From Pseudomonadales bacterium (lineage in GTDB: Bacteria > Pseudomonadota > Gammaproteobacteria > Pseudomonadales > Pseudohongiellaceae): a DNA stretch of 64,000 nt. The notes under the pieces were generated by a model that was given only the letters and a program-made list of their open reading frames with translations, searched no databases and was not told the DNA's origin. Below are positions 32,976 through 42,873 of the stretch, piece by piece (the first letter of the stretch is position 1; each line of letters opens with the position of its first letter). Where the stretch lies: NCBI GenBank assembly GCA_022819645.1, contig JAJEGU010000041.1, positions 1 to 64,000 on the forward strand, read 5' to 3'. The position numbers were made by a program, and so were the translations under genes.

Positions 32976-35810
32976 ATGACATCCAGCAAGTTCAGATTGA
33001 CAGCACTATCCGCCGGCATCGCCGCCGCCATCGGCTCGGCGCCGCCGGTCCTGGCGCAGGACGAGGAAACGCTCGAGGAAATTCTCGTTACCGGCTCCTA
33101 CATTCGCCGCACGAGTTTCGACGGCACCAAGCCGGTACAGGTGATCAACCAGGAGACCATCGAACGGATCGGCGCATCGCAGCCGGTCGACGTACTCAAG
33201 GAACTGACCGTGAACAGCGGGTCGCAGTTCTACAACGAGACCAATAACCGGGCCGGCACGGCGATGTTCAACGTGCGCAATCTCGGTCTCGGTTCGACAT
33301 TGACCCTGATCAACGGAAAACGCGGCGGTATCGCGCCGGTCGCCGACGACACCGGCACCGATTATCTCGACATCAATCAGTTTCCGATCACGATGATCGA
33401 ACGCATCGAAGTGCTGACCGACGGCGCTTCCGCCCTCTATGGCTCACAGGCGGTCGCCGGCGTGGCGAACATCATCACGCGCAAGGGTTTCGAGGGATTC
33501 GAGTTGAGCGGAAGCTATTCGAACTCCGAGATCGAACAGCAGGACATCGGCTTCGCCGCCGGCGCCCAGTTCGACCGGGGCGGCTTCAACATTTACGCGA
33601 GTTGGTACGAACAAGGCGAAGCCTTTCGCTCGGACTTCGACTGGCTGAACGAACGGCTCAATCCGAGCCCGCGCGAATCGCGTTTCCTGTCTTCCACCGG
33701 TTCGCCCGGCACCTATCGCGGCGCTACGCTGAACGCGGAAGGCAACGCGGTCCCCACCGGCGGCAACCGGGTGCCGGACCCCGACTGCGAGGCCGCGGGC
33801 GGCGTCCTGCGCAGCCCGAGCGACTCACGCTGCCGCTACCTGTTCGTAGACCAGGTGGCGATCATTTCCGCCGAAGAGCGGGTGCAGGTGTTCAACGAGT
33901 TCGAATGGGAATTCAGCGACCGGCTGCGCTATTACGCGGAAGCGAGCTATTCCAACAACATCGTCGAGCGGCCGAGCGGCGGCGCTACCTTCAATACGGG
34001 CAGAGCGGTCGGCGGAGGCTGGACGATTCCGGCTTCGCATCCTTTCAACTTCTTTATCGCCGACCCCGCCGATCCGGCGGACATTCTCTATATCGGCCCG
34101 GAACAATGGGACAATTCGATCCATACCGCAACCGACCTGCAAGTGACCGCCAGACCGCTGGGCCGGGAGGTGAACAATACGCCCCTGACCCAATACATCA
34201 AGCGGGAACTGGCCTACACGCGCATCCTCAACGGCGTGGAATTCGATATCGGCGACACCTGGAGCATGGACCTTTCCTACGGCTGGGCGAACTCCACGCG
34301 CACCACGAACGCGCCGCACAACTATCGTTCCGACGTATTCCAGGATCTGGTGAAAGCGGGCGAATGGAATCCCTTCGGCACGCGCCTGGCCAATCCGGCG
34401 CTGGTTTCGCCCAAGGACGGCACGAGCACGGCCGGCAACAGCGACATCACGCTGGCCAAGTTCGACACGCCTTCGGCAAGTAATGCCAGAGTGCTGGAAC
34501 AGGTCACCGACCTGGTGTTTACCGGCGACCTGTTCGACTTCAACGGCAATACGGTGCAGGCGGCTTTCGGCTCCCAATTTCGCGACGTGCAAATTGAGAT
34601 CTTCGGCGACTCGCTGGAATCCGCCGGCGAGGCCAACGAACAAAGCCTCTCCGGCCCGGTAATGGGCAGCGAGGACGTGATCGCCGTATTCGGCGAAGTC
34701 GTCGTGCCCATGACCGACGCGCTTGAATTGCAATTCGCCGTGCGCAGGGAAGATTACGGCGGCCGGATCGGCGCCACCACGGACCCGAAGGTAGCGTTCG
34801 AATTCCGTCCGCTCGACTGGCTCGGATTCCGCGGCTCCTGGGGCACTTCCTTCCAGGCGCCCACGGTGCGCCAGACCGCCGAAGCGACTTCGTCGGCCTT
34901 TATCGACGACCCGGCTTCGCCGACCGGTCCCGGCGGCAGCACGGTGTGCGTTTCGACAGGTCTGAACAACAACATCACCGTGGCGGTGCAGGGTTCCCCG
35001 AACCTGGCGCCCCAGGAATCGGAGAACTTCAACCTGGGCCTGGTGTTGCAATTGGAGAACGGCTTCAACGCGAGCGTGGATTACTTCAACTTCGACTACC
35101 AGGACCTGATCGCACAGTCCGAAGGCGCCCAGGCGATCGTCAACAACGACTGCCTGGACGACGGCGTACCGAACGATCCGAGAGTCATCCGCGACGCCGG
35201 CGGCCAGTTGCGCCAGGTCAATACCCAGTTCGTCAATATCGGCTCGGTCGAAACCAGCGGGCTTGACGTGAATCTGGCCTGGGACGTCGATGTCGGCGCG
35301 GGCGACCTGTTCCTCAGCGCGGCCGCCACCTACGTAACGGAGTTCGCGGTCAGCGACGGGGCGGTCAGCTTCGACGGCGCGGGCAGCAGGAACTTCCGCA
35401 ACAACTTCTCGACCCTGCCGGAGTTGCGCGCTCATATGGGGGCAACATACTCCTGGGGCGACAGCAGTCTGACCGCCAAGTTCCGGCACATCGACGAATA
35501 TCGCAACGACCAGAGCAACAACGGCATCGTCGAAGCCTGGAACGTGGTCGACGCCCAGTACAACCAGGTGTTCCCCGGACTGCTCGGCGACGGCGACACA
35601 TCGGTTACGGTGGGCATCAACAACGTGTTCGACGAGGACCCGCCCCGCCTGACGCGGCTGGATGCGAACGGCAACGAACGGCCGGCGTTCCGCCCGAGTT
35701 CCGGCGGCGTGATCTACGACGGCCTGTCGGATCGCCCGGGTTACGACGACCGCGCCGGCCACGATCTGCGCGGCAGAATCGTCTACGTGAGGTTCACCCA
35801 GGACTTCTGA
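32976..35810 (+). CDS. TonB-dependent receptor 2
   Basis: A 944-residue outer-membrane receptor. Signal peptide to about VLAQ; TonB-box region LEEILVTGSYIRR; plug with IERIEVLTDGASALYGSQA. The barrel ends in IVYVRFTQDF with terminal Phe. The GSYIRR variant is shared with receptor 3 and is common in gammaproteobacterial receptors for organic substrates. I chose ATG 32976 with GGGGGA upstream over an open extension to 32643. The next two genes follow after 7 and 8 bases, so the three form one operon. Confidence 0.92.
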   Translation: MTSSKFRLTALSAGIAAAIGSAPPVLAQDEETLEEILVTGSYIRRTSFDGTKPVQVINQETIERIGASQPVDVLKELTVNSGSQFYNETNNRAGTAMFNVRNLGLGSTLTLINGKRGGIAPVADDTGTDYLDINQFPITMIERIEVLTDGASALYGSQAVAGVANIITRKGFEGFELSGSYSNSEIEQQDIGFAAGAQFDRGGFNIYASWYEQGEAFRSDFDWLNERLNPSPRESRFLSSTGSPGTYRGATLNAEGNAVPTGGNRVPDPDCEAAGGVLRSPSDSRCRYLFVDQVAIISAEERVQVFNEFEWEFSDRLRYYAEASYSNNIVERPSGGATFNTGRAVGGGWTIPASHPFNFFIADPADPADILYIGPEQWDNSIHTATDLQVTARPLGREVNNTPLTQYIKRELAYTRILNGVEFDIGDTWSMDLSYGWANSTRTTNAPHNYRSDVFQDLVKAGEWNPFGTRLANPALVSPKDGTSTAGNSDITLAKFDTPSASNARVLEQVTDLVFTGDLFDFNGNTVQAAFGSQFRDVQIEIFGDSLESAGEANEQSLSGPVMGSEDVIAVFGEVVVPMTDALELQFAVRREDYGGRIGATTDPKVAFEFRPLDWLGFRGSWGTSFQAPTVRQTAEATSSAFIDDPASPTGPGGSTVCVSTGLNNNITVAVQGSPNLAPQESENFNLGLVLQLENGFNASVDYFNFDYQDLIAQSEGAQAIVNNDCLDDGVPNDPRVIRDAGGQLRQVNTQFVNIGSVETSGLDVNLAWDVDVGAGDLFLSAAATYVTEFAVSDGAVSFDGAGSRNFRNNFSTLPELRAHMGATYSWGDSSLTAKFRHIDEYRNDQSNNGIVEAWNVVDAQYNQVFPGLLGDGDTSVTVGINNVFDEDPPRLTRLDANGNERPAFRPSSGGVIYDGLSDRPGYDDRAGHDLRGRIVYVRFTQDF

Positions 35811-35817
35811 TCGAATC

Positions 35818-36396
35818 ATGCGATCGCTTGGTGTCCTTGTGCTGTTTGCCGCGGCAGCGAACGCTGCCGCGCAAACGGCCTCCCAGCAGGAACTCGAAGC
35901 CTGTGCCGCGATCGAACGCGCGATCGAACGGCTCGACTGCTTTGAGACGCTGACGGCGCGCGGGGCGACACCCGCGCCGGTCGACGTGCAAGCAGTCACG
36001 GAAGAACATGCGCAAACGCCCCATGTGGAACCGGAACCAGAGGCGGAGGCGGAACCCGGGCAGGCTGTCGAGGCGCTTCCCGAGATTACGCCGGACGCCG
36101 GCCGGGGCCGGCTGGAGAACGTCGGCGCCGAGCAATTGCGCGACAACGGCCGGGAAGAACAAAGGCGGGAGCGGGACGACATCGGCGCGATGGTGACCGA
36201 AGTCAGCGAAGGCCCGCGCGGAAACCTGCTTTTCCATCTGGAAAACGGCCAGGTCTGGCGCCAGAACGAAGCCCGATACGTGCCCCTGCCCGCGAACGCG
36301 CCGTTCGCGGTGCAGATTTCCCGGGGATTGTTCGGCGAGTACCGGCTGCGCGTGGAAGGCGAAGGGCGGCTCGTACGCATCCGTCGTGTGCAATAA
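35818..36396 (+). CDS. Small periplasmic protein of unknown function
   Basis: A 192-residue protein with a signal peptide (MRSLGVLVLFAAAANAAAQ). A short helical unit with two cysteines (ACAAIERAIERLDCFE, residues 28-43) probably forms a disulfide. An acidic, Glu/Pro-rich linker (about 62-95) follows, then a charged helix and a C-terminal beta region (LLFHLENGQVWRQNE, GEYRLRVEGEGRLVRIRRV). I do not recognise a named family. It lies 7 bases after TonB receptor 2 and may assist it at the envelope. Confidence 0.7.
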   Translation: MRSLGVLVLFAAAANAAAQTASQQELEACAAIERAIERLDCFETLTARGATPAPVDVQAVTEEHAQTPHVEPEPEAEAEPGQAVEALPEITPDAGRGRLENVGAEQLRDNGREEQRRERDDIGAMVTEVSEGPRGNLLFHLENGQVWRQNEARYVPLPANAPFAVQISRGLFGEYRLRVEGEGRLVRIRRVQ

Positions 36397-36404
36397 TCGG
36401 CGGC

Positions 36405-37079
36405 GTGCAAAGACTCGACATCAGCCAGAGCACTTCCTCGCTTTTCGGGACGATCCTGGTCGCCCATGACTGGCCCGACAGCGAAGAACTCAACCGGCAA
36501 CTCGCCGAGTTGTTGCTGGCGAAAGAACGATCGCCAGCCCGAAAGGGCGAGAATCGTTCCAACGCCGGCGGCTGGCAATCGCCGGGGAATCTGATCGGCT
36601 GGCCCGATGCGCCGGTCAAGGAACTGAAGCGGCGCATCGAGACCGTCGTCTTCAATCTTACCGACCGGATCATTCGCGACCGCGACCGGCAGCGGCAATT
36701 TCGCCTGCTCATCGACGCCTGGGGCAACATCAACCGTAGCGGCGACTACAACGTCGTGCATACGCATCCGAATTGCATGTGGTCGGGGGTCTATTACGTA
36801 ACGAAAGGCAATCCCGACCCTTCGATTCCCCAAAATGGCCTGCTCGAATTACTCGATCCGCGCGAGGCCGCCAATTACCTCCAGATCAGCAATACGATCC
36901 TCGACGGCCGCGAATTTATCGAAAACGTTCCGGGGCGCATGCTGCTATGGCCAAGCTGGATGAAGCACATGGTGCATCCCTACACCGGCAGCGGCGAGCG
37001 AATCTCGATCGCCTATAACGTCAATGTCATAGAGGGTGAGGTCCGGTCGGCGCAGCCGACAAGAAGCACAGCTTCTTGA
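36405..37079 (+). CDS. TIGR02466-family putative 2OG-Fe(II) oxygenase
   Basis: A 224-residue protein resembling the TIGR02466 family of putative 2-oxoglutarate/iron oxygenases. The metal site is suggested by HTHPNCMWSGVYYV near residue 119 and MKHMVHPYTGSGERISIAYNV near 187, giving the distal His and the Arg that would hold 2-oxoglutarate. Genes of this family often accompany TonB receptors. The start is GTG 36405, 8 bases after the previous gene. The last 16 codons run into a repeat block (37034-37060) and end in a second hairpin, so the C-terminus may have been altered by repeat insertion. Confidence 0.75.
   Translation: MQRLDISQSTSSLFGTILVAHDWPDSEELNRQLAELLLAKERSPARKGENRSNAGGWQSPGNLIGWPDAPVKELKRRIETVVFNLTDRIIRDRDRQRQFRLLIDAWGNINRSGDYNVVHTHPNCMWSGVYYVTKGNPDPSIPQNGLLELLDPREAANYLQISNTILDGREFIENVPGRMLLWPSWMKHMVHPYTGSGERISIAYNVNVIEGEVRSAQPTRSTAS
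37034..37060 (+). repeat. GGGTGAGG...GCAGCCGAC repeat block, copy 2
   Basis: Matches 27914-27940 at 25 of 27 positions and contains a perfect GTCGGC-GCA-GCCGAC hairpin (37046-37060). Here it is read in a different frame from copy 1, so its TGA is not used. Confidence 0.7.
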
Positions 37080-37159
37080 GGGCCGAACGGCTCGACATGG
37101 ATGTCGAGACTGGGGGTTGGAGAATCCAGAAGAGTCGCGCCAGGGAAGGCGTGCACGCC
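37046..37159. repeat. Second hairpin array, between the TIGR02466 gene and fghA
   Basis: Four short perfect dyads: 37046-37060 (6-bp stem), 37061-37077 (AAGAAGC-ACA-GCTTCTT), 37091-37108 (CTCGACAT-GG-ATGTCGAG) and 37148-37159 (GGCGTGCACGCC). It lies between convergent genes and may act as a two-way terminator. Confidence 0.65.
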
Positions 37160-37163
37160 GTTC

Positions 37164-38012
37164 CTAGACCGCGAGCGCCCTGGCGTGATGGCGGACGTGG
37201 TCCACGATGAAGCTGGCGATGAAAAAATAGCTGTGATCGTAGCCGGGCTGCATGCGCAAGGTCAGGGGGTGTTTGGCCGCGGCACAGGCTTTTTCGAGCA
37301 ATGCCGGTTTCAGTTGCTCCTTGAGGAAGTCGTCGGCCTTGCCCTGGTCGATCAGGATCGGGAGGCGTTCGGCGGCTTCGGCGATCAGCTCGCAAGCGTC
37401 ATAGTCGCGCCATTGGTCCCGGTCCGGCCCGAGATAGGCGCCCAGGGCCTTTTCGCCCCAGGGGCATTGCATGGGCGCGCAAATCGGGGCGAAGGCGGAG
37501 ACCGATTTGTACTTGCCGGGGTTTTTCAGCGCGATGGTGAGCGCGCCGTGGCCGCCCATGGAGTGGCCCATGATTGAACTGCGTTCGACATTTACCGGGA
37601 GATTGCTCGACGCCAGTACGCGCGGCAGTTCATCGACCACGTAATCGTACATGCGGTAATTCTCCGACCATGGAGGCTGGGTGGCGTTGACATAAAAGCC
37701 GGCGCCGAGTCCGAAGTCCCAGGCGCCTTCGGGATCGTCGGGAACGCCTTCGCCCCGGGGACTGGTGTCGGGGCAGACGATGGCGACTCCCGCTTCGGCC
37801 GCATAGCGCTGGGCGCCGGCCTTCTGCACGAAGTTATCGTCGGTGCAGGTCAATCCCGACAGCCACCAGATCGTCGGCACGAGGCCCTTCGCCGCCTGGG
37901 GCGGCAGATAGACCGAGAACGTCATCTCACAACCGAGAACCTCGGAGCGGTGCTTCAACTTGAACTGCCTGCCGCCGAAGCAGGCAATGGAACTGACCGT
38001 TTCCGTACTCAT
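37164..38012 (-). CDS. fghA: S-formylglutathione hydrolase
   Basis: A 282-residue cytosolic alpha/beta-hydrolase (esterase D family). Ser151 in MGHSMGGHGA is the nucleophile; Asp in LIDQGKADDF and His in PGYDHSYFF complete the triad. SGLTCTDDNF and ENYRMYDYVVDELP are family signatures. It hydrolyses S-formylglutathione to formate and glutathione, the second step of formaldehyde oxidation. It starts 14 bases after adhC on the same strand. Confidence 0.95.
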   Translation of the reverse strand: MSTETVSSIACFGGRQFKLKHRSEVLGCEMTFSVYLPPQAAKGLVPTIWWLSGLTCTDDNFVQKAGAQRYAAEAGVAIVCPDTSPRGEGVPDDPEGAWDFGLGAGFYVNATQPPWSENYRMYDYVVDELPRVLASSNLPVNVERSSIMGHSMGGHGALTIALKNPGKYKSVSAFAPICAPMQCPWGEKALGAYLGPDRDQWRDYDACELIAEAAERLPILIDQGKADDFLKEQLKPALLEKACAAAKHPLTLRMQPGYDHSYFFIASFIVDHVRHHARALAV

Positions 38013-38026
38013 GACGCTTCCTGCCG

Positions 38027-39130
38027 CTAGTAAAGCACCACGGAACGGATACTCTCCCCCGCATGCATGAGATCGAAAGCCGTGTTGATCTCGTTCAGCG
38101 GCATGGTGTGCGTGATCAGATCGTCGATATTGATCTTGTCGTCCATGTACCAGTCGACGACCCGCGGCACGTCGGTGCGTCCGCGGGCGCCGCCGAAGGC
38201 CGTGCCGCGCCATACTCGGCCCGTGACGAGCTGGAACGGCCGGGTGGAAATCTCCTGCCCCGCACCGGCCACGCCGATGATCCAGGATTCGCCCCAGCCC
38301 TTGTGGCAGCATTCGAGCGCCTGGCGCATGACTTCGACATTGCCGATGCATTCGAAACTGTAATCGACGCCACCGGTGAGCTGAACGATATGGTCGACGA
38401 CGTTTTCGACATCCTTTGGATTGACGAAATCGGTCATGCCGAACTGCCGCCCGAGGGCTTCGCGTTTCGGATTGATATCGACGCCGATGATGCGGCTGGC
38501 GCCGGCGAGGCGGCAGCCCTGAATCACGTTCAGCCCGATGCCGCCGAGGCCGAATACCGCTACGGTCGAGCCCATTTCCACCCTGGCTTCGAAGATGACG
38601 GCGCCGACGCCCGTGGTAACGCCGCAGCCGATATAGCAGATCTTGTCGAAAGGCGCGTCCTCGCGGACCCTGGCCACGGAAATCTCCGGCAGCACGGTGT
38701 AGTTGGAAAAAGTCGAACAGCCCATGTAATGCAACAGGGGCTTGCCGTCGAGCGAGAAGCGGCTGGTGCCGTCGGGCATGACGCCCTGGCCCTGGGTGGC
38801 GCGCACCGCCTGGCAGAGATTGGTCTTGGGATGCAGGCAATATTCGCAGGTGCGGCATTCGGCGGTGTACAGCGGAATCACGTGATCGCCGGGCTTCACC
38901 GAAGTCACCCCGGAACCGACCTCGACCACAATGCCGGCGCCTTCATGACCGAGAATGGCGGGAAAGGCGCCTTCCGGATCTTCTCCGCTGAGGGTGAAAG
39001 CGTCGGTATGGCAAACCCCGGTGGCCTTGAGCTCCACCATGACCTCGCCCGCTTTCGGGCCTTCGAGATCGACTTCACAGATTTCCAGCGGCTCACCCGC
39101 CGCGAAGGCTACTGCTGCTCTGGTTTTCAT
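38027..39130 (-). CDS. adhC: S-(hydroxymethyl)glutathione dehydrogenase (class III alcohol dehydrogenase)
   Basis: A 367-residue NAD-dependent zinc dehydrogenase that oxidises the formaldehyde-glutathione adduct. Catalytic zinc ligands lie in GVCHTDAFT and [12 protein letters not shown]; the structural zinc lobe is [15 protein letters not shown]. The coenzyme motif is [15 protein letters not shown] used ATG 39130, matching the family N-terminus KTRAAVAF, rather than an open extension to 39175. With fghA it forms a formaldehyde-removal pair, which suits a cell producing C1 units from methylated amines. Confidence 0.95.
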   Translation of the reverse strand: MKTRAAVAFAAGEPLEICEVDLEGPKAGEVMVELKATGVCHTDAFTLSGEDPEGAFPAILGHEGAGIVVEVGSGVTSVKPGDHVIPLYTAECRTCEYCLHPKTNLCQAVRATQGQGVMPDGTSRFSLDGKPLLHYMGCSTFSNYTVLPEISVARVREDAPFDKICYIGCGVTTGVGAVIFEARVEMGSTVAVFGLGGIGLNVIQGCRLAGASRIIGVDINPKREALGRQFGMTDFVNPKDVENVVDHIVQLTGGVDYSFECIGNVEVMRQALECCHKGWGESWIIGVAGAGQEISTRPFQLVTGRVWRGTAFGGARGRTDVPRVVDWYMDDKINIDDLITHTMPLNEINTAFDLMHAGESIRSVVLY

Positions 39131-39221
39131 CGCTTGCGTCCCATCGAAACTTGTCCGGGGCAATGTTGCACACAAGTAGAGTTTCCCGCAAGCGCTCGCA
39201 ACTGGAGAAGAATCTTGGCTT

Positions 39222-40796
39222 CTATAGCAATTCGACTTGTTTCGCCCGAAGCGGTCGCTCCGATTCAGGCAGAAGATCGGCTAGCGCCGCGGCCGGGACG
39301 TTTCCCAATTCCTTCGGTTCCAGCTTGTGCAGCCCGCCGCCGTAAACGCGGCTTTCGCCCAACATGGCTCGCGGGCATATTTCGTTCAAGTACTCCCAAA
39401 ATTGCCGTTTCAGCTCCGGTCTGTTCTGCAGGGCGCGAGCCACAGGCCCATGCGGATACAACATCAGGTAAACATTGGCCGCAGTAGCTTGAGAATTATT
39501 CAGGATAAACCGAAAGGGGCGACCGCTTTTTTTGTCACCACGCCCCAGGTAAGTGCAAACATAAGGCGCCGGAGGTCGATGCTCTTGCCTGTACCATGGC
39601 GCCCGATGACTGCAAATATAGCGTTTTGCAATGCCCGATTTTTTGCCGTTTTCCAAGTATGCCCATAGCTTTGGGTGGTTTTCCTTGATTTCACCTTCCG
39701 TCCACGGGGGATCAAGCAGGTACAGTCGCCGGTCTAGCAAGGGATTGCCGTTTCGGTCTCCTTCGATTTCATCCCTCTTCAAGTAGCGCGGACTCGGCAG
39801 AATGGGTTTGAAGGCTTCGAAAGGCAATCCTCGCTGTGTGATCGCATCTGCGGACATAATGAAAAAATTATTGTTACCGGTGGCCAATCCTCGTTTGATT
39901 TTGAAGAAGTCGCTTAGTACGGGCTCGTCACTACCCACCGAACCCTCCTTGGCTGGATAGCGAGTCCATTTGGGCTCCCGGCGCAATGTTTCCACCGGGA
40001 CAAGCCTTTCCAGCTTCGGATCAGCCAACGTTCCACCGAAAGTGAATCGCACTTCATGCCCGGCTTGAGGCGGCTCATTTCGTATCCATACGACAGCCGA
40101 TGACACAAGGGCATCGCGAAACTGCGAGTCTTTCGGATCGAAGCGGTGGATATGCAGCAGCGAAACTTCATCGAGCAGGTAGCGCTTGACCGGCTTGCCG
40201 TAATTGACATCCATGAACTCGCTGGGAATCAGCCAACCCGCCAGACCGCCGTCGGCCATCCAGGCATGGCTCAATCCCAAAAAATAGCAGTAAAGTCCGG
40301 CCAGCCCGTTGAACTCGCCACCGCAGGCGTTTTTGACCCGTGACTTGAGCCGCTGCTTCTGATCACTGGCGATGTGATGATGACGCACATACGGCGGGTT
40401 GCAGATGAGCAGGTTACATCTTTCCTCGATTTCAGGCGACTCGGCTTCGGTAAAGTCCGCCAGACGAATCTTCAACCCTGTCTCACCCCACATCTCAACC
40501 GCAGGATCGCCATAATGACGATCTATCTCGAAACCAACGGCCGCTTCTATGCGATTAGGCGGAAACGCTTCGCGCAAAGCGGAATAGAAAGCGCCGGTTC
40601 CGATCGCGGGGTCAAAAAAGCGCACTTTTTCGCTGTCGCACAATTGCTTGCCGGCATAACGCAACATGTCGACCGCCAGCCTGGTAGGGGTCGCGAATTG
40701 TCCGATGCGATTACGCTCGGCCGCGTCTTTTTCGGCATCCAGCCGACCCTGCAGGGCCAGTCGCTTCGATTCAAAATCAGTGATCGTATTCTCCAT
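39222..40796 (-). CDS. Adenine-specific DNA methyltransferase of a XamI-like R-M system
   Basis: A 524-residue N6-adenine methyltransferase. [13 protein letters not shown] precedes the AdoMet-binding motif [11 protein letters not shown] near residue 61; the catalytic motif IV is NPPYVR near 135. The C-terminal half is the target-recognition region. It begins 3 bases after the restriction endonuclease gene. By analogy with XamI the site would be GTCGAC, which occurs in this window (for example 956, 3080, 18741), consistent with protective methylation rather than avoidance. Base composition looks less GC-rich than the neighbours, suggesting acquisition. Confidence 0.88.
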   Translation of the reverse strand: MENTITDFESKRLALQGRLDAEKDAAERNRIGQFATPTRLAVDMLRYAGKQLCDSEKVRFFDPAIGTGAFYSALREAFPPNRIEAAVGFEIDRHYGDPAVEMWGETGLKIRLADFTEAESPEIEERCNLLICNPPYVRHHHIASDQKQRLKSRVKNACGGEFNGLAGLYCYFLGLSHAWMADGGLAGWLIPSEFMDVNYGKPVKRYLLDEVSLLHIHRFDPKDSQFRDALVSSAVVWIRNEPPQAGHEVRFTFGGTLADPKLERLVPVETLRREPKWTRYPAKEGSVGSDEPVLSDFFKIKRGLATGNNNFFIMSADAITQRGLPFEAFKPILPSPRYLKRDEIEGDRNGNPLLDRRLYLLDPPWTEGEIKENHPKLWAYLENGKKSGIAKRYICSHRAPWYRQEHRPPAPYVCTYLGRGDKKSGRPFRFILNNSQATAANVYLMLYPHGPVARALQNRPELKRQFWEYLNEICPRAMLGESRVYGGGLHKLEPKELGNVPAAALADLLPESERPLRAKQVELL

Positions 40797-40799
40797 AAG

Positions 40800-41762
40800 T
40801 TACAAGCCAAATTTGCCGAAATCATCTATACGATGTTCCCATACCCAATCTATACCTTCGGCAGCTTCATAGCCGAGATAACTGCTCTCGAAGTAACCGC
40901 AAAGGAAAAGGACGAAACGCACGTTGTCACCATAGGTGCGGCGAAGCAGATTCACCTTGGCTGCTTCTTCCTTGCGGCGCTTGTTGACGTTCGTGTAGTC
41001 GCCCGCCGACTTTGCTTCTATAAGTAACGGCAATTCTCCTTTCCTGGCGTTTTTTGGCATCACCACAGCGTCCACTGGTATGTTTACGGGCTTTTTCGAC
41101 CCTTCCTGCTCTACCGGGACATTCAGGCGGAAGGAATATGTTCCCGGTTTGAGTTCATCGTACTTGACGCCCGTGCCAGACGGGGCAAGGCGATAGCCGG
41201 CGTCATTGAGCCAATCGCCGATCGCGTCCAGCTGACGCTGTTCCTGAGCGTTTCGAATGATCGGGTTGGCGACAGCTCCGCACAGGCGGTCGGCCACGAT
41301 CGTCGCCGCCCTTAACAGTTCCAGATCGGTCGGACAATCTTCGCGCTCCAGCCACACGAATATTTCGGGATCGGCCATCTGCTCTATCGTCCGGCCGATC
41401 TTTTCCAGGTCCCGATCCAGATTCGATTGCTCCATGCGGGGAGGCAGGCGACCGTCTTTCTCCATCTTCTCGACAAGATTGCCCGATACGCCAGCAAGGC
41501 CGATGAGCCGGTCTCTTGCAAGCGGCGGGCACGTGGACATCCGAAGTGTGGGCAAAACCGATGGCTTCGCCTTCAATAGCTCCACTCCCACATCGGTAAG
41601 GTTCCGAGTCGCAATAAACGTCTCTCGGACTTCCTCCGTAGTCCGCTCGCGCGTCGTCCGGAACGCCTCCGGCGCGAACCGCATGAACCATTCGTTGTAC
41701 ATGTCCACTGAAAGCGCTGTATCCTCTTTCCACCGATCCGGCCTATTGCTGTTAACCGCCAT
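40800..41762 (-). CDS. XamI-family type II restriction endonuclease
   Basis: A 320-residue endonuclease resembling the XamI family. A probable PD-(D/E)xK site is formed by Asp in NIPVDAVVMP and Glu/Lys in LPLLIEAKSAGDY, about residues 227-250. XamI recognises GTCGAC; the same specificity is inferred, not shown. The gene precedes its methyltransferase on the same strand with a 3-base gap, an order that usually needs extra control to establish in a new host. No C-protein gene was found upstream. Confidence 0.85.
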   Translation of the reverse strand: MAVNSNRPDRWKEDTALSVDMYNEWFMRFAPEAFRTTRERTTEEVRETFIATRNLTDVGVELLKAKPSVLPTLRMSTCPPLARDRLIGLAGVSGNLVEKMEKDGRLPPRMEQSNLDRDLEKIGRTIEQMADPEIFVWLEREDCPTDLELLRAATIVADRLCGAVANPIIRNAQEQRQLDAIGDWLNDAGYRLAPSGTGVKYDELKPGTYSFRLNVPVEQEGSKKPVNIPVDAVVMPKNARKGELPLLIEAKSAGDYTNVNKRRKEEAAKVNLLRRTYGDNVRFVLFLCGYFESSYLGYEAAEGIDWVWEHRIDDFGKFGL

Positions 41763-42029
41763 TGCCAGTTGCTTTTCCTCATATGTTTGCAGCCCCCTGA
41801 GGGGCAGTCGAAATACTAGTCCACCGCCCCATGATACGCCAAAGTTTGGAGCGAATTAGCCCGAATATTGCATGAGTGGATTAAATCGGCCATGCAACTG
41901 AAGGAGCGGGCAAAGGCATTTCCCCCGAAACTTGCCGAAGGCTGAGGGAACCGGGGCTCACGGGCGACTCGAATTGGATTAAAATCAGGGGCGGGACAGT
42001 ACCCGCGAAAATTCTCTTGAGGCCTTGCC
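41763..42029. other. Intergenic region between the R-M pair and the MBL hydrolase gene
   Basis: 267 bases with divergent promoters and no convincing ORF. A very short frame at 41832-41876 (MIRQSLERISPNIA) has no ribosome site and is not supported. Confidence 0.5.
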
Positions 42030-42836
42030 ATGAAAAATTTGCTTGTGTTTGTTATCGCCGTTTCGTTCAGTTTCGGCGCCCGGGCGGAGTTGCGGCTGCA
42101 TGTGTTCGATTGCGGGCGGCTGGCGTTTCCCGACGTTGGCGCGTTCGGCATCAGCAATGACGACACCGAGGTGCGGGAATTGTTCGTGCCGTGTTATCTC
42201 ATCGACCACGATGGCGAGTTGATGATCTGGGATGCCGGGCTGCCGCTGAGCGAGGTGGGGCCCCGGCAGGAAGACGACAACGCCTGGTACGAGACTTCGA
42301 TCATCGACCAGTTGGCCGCCATGGATATCGCCCCCGGGGACATCGACTACACCGCCTATTCCCACTTCCACTACGATCATGTGGGCGCCGCCAACGCCTT
42401 CGCCGATGCCACCCTGCTCATCCAGCAGAGCGAGTACGAAGCCGCTTTCGAGACTCCGGAGACCAACCCGGTATTCCGGCCGGAACTGTATGACCAGCTC
42501 GCGGAATCGGACAGGATCCTGCTCGACGGAGACCACGACGTGTTCGGCGATGGCAGCGTGATGATCATCTCCGCACCGGGCCACACCCCCGGCCATCAGG
42601 TGTTGAAGCTCGAACTCGAAAACTTCGGCCCCCTGGTGCTTTCCGGCGACCTCTATCACTTCGAGGCGAGCCGGCGGCTGCGCGCCACGCCTGTCTTCAA
42701 TACCGACGCCGAACAGACCCTGGCTTCCATGGACAAGGTGGAAGCGCTGGTGGCGGAGACCGGCGCCACGTTCTGGATCGAGCACAGCCTGGAACTTGCC
42801 GAGTCGCTGAATCTGGCCCCCGCCTGGTACGACTGA
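42030..42836 (+). CDS. Exported metallo-beta-lactamase-fold hydrolase (AHL-lactonase-like)
   Basis: A 268-residue MBL-fold enzyme with a signal peptide (MKNLLVFVIAVSFSFGARA). The di-metal site is HFHYDHVG near residue 112, with APGHTPGHQ near 187, LSGDLYH near 211 and a late His in IEHSLE. The overall layout, including PCYLIDHDGELMIWDAG, resembles N-acylhomoserine lactonases of the AttM/AiiA group. Periplasmic location and absence of a quorum-sensing pair nearby leave the true substrate open; other lactones or esters are possible. Confidence 0.85.
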   Translation: MKNLLVFVIAVSFSFGARAELRLHVFDCGRLAFPDVGAFGISNDDTEVRELFVPCYLIDHDGELMIWDAGLPLSEVGPRQEDDNAWYETSIIDQLAAMDIAPGDIDYTAYSHFHYDHVGAANAFADATLLIQQSEYEAAFETPETNPVFRPELYDQLAESDRILLDGDHDVFGDGSVMIISAPGHTPGHQVLKLELENFGPLVLSGDLYHFEASRRLRATPVFNTDAEQTLASMDKVEALVAETGATFWIEHSLELAESLNLAPAWYD

Positions 42837-42873
42837 ATCGGACAGTCTTCACTTCGCCGCGCCCCCCTGCATG

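Noticed and set aside
41816-42166. Reverse-strand ORF between the R-M pair and the MBL gene
   Set aside because: It overlaps the start of the MBL gene, has no recognisable domain and no ribosome site.
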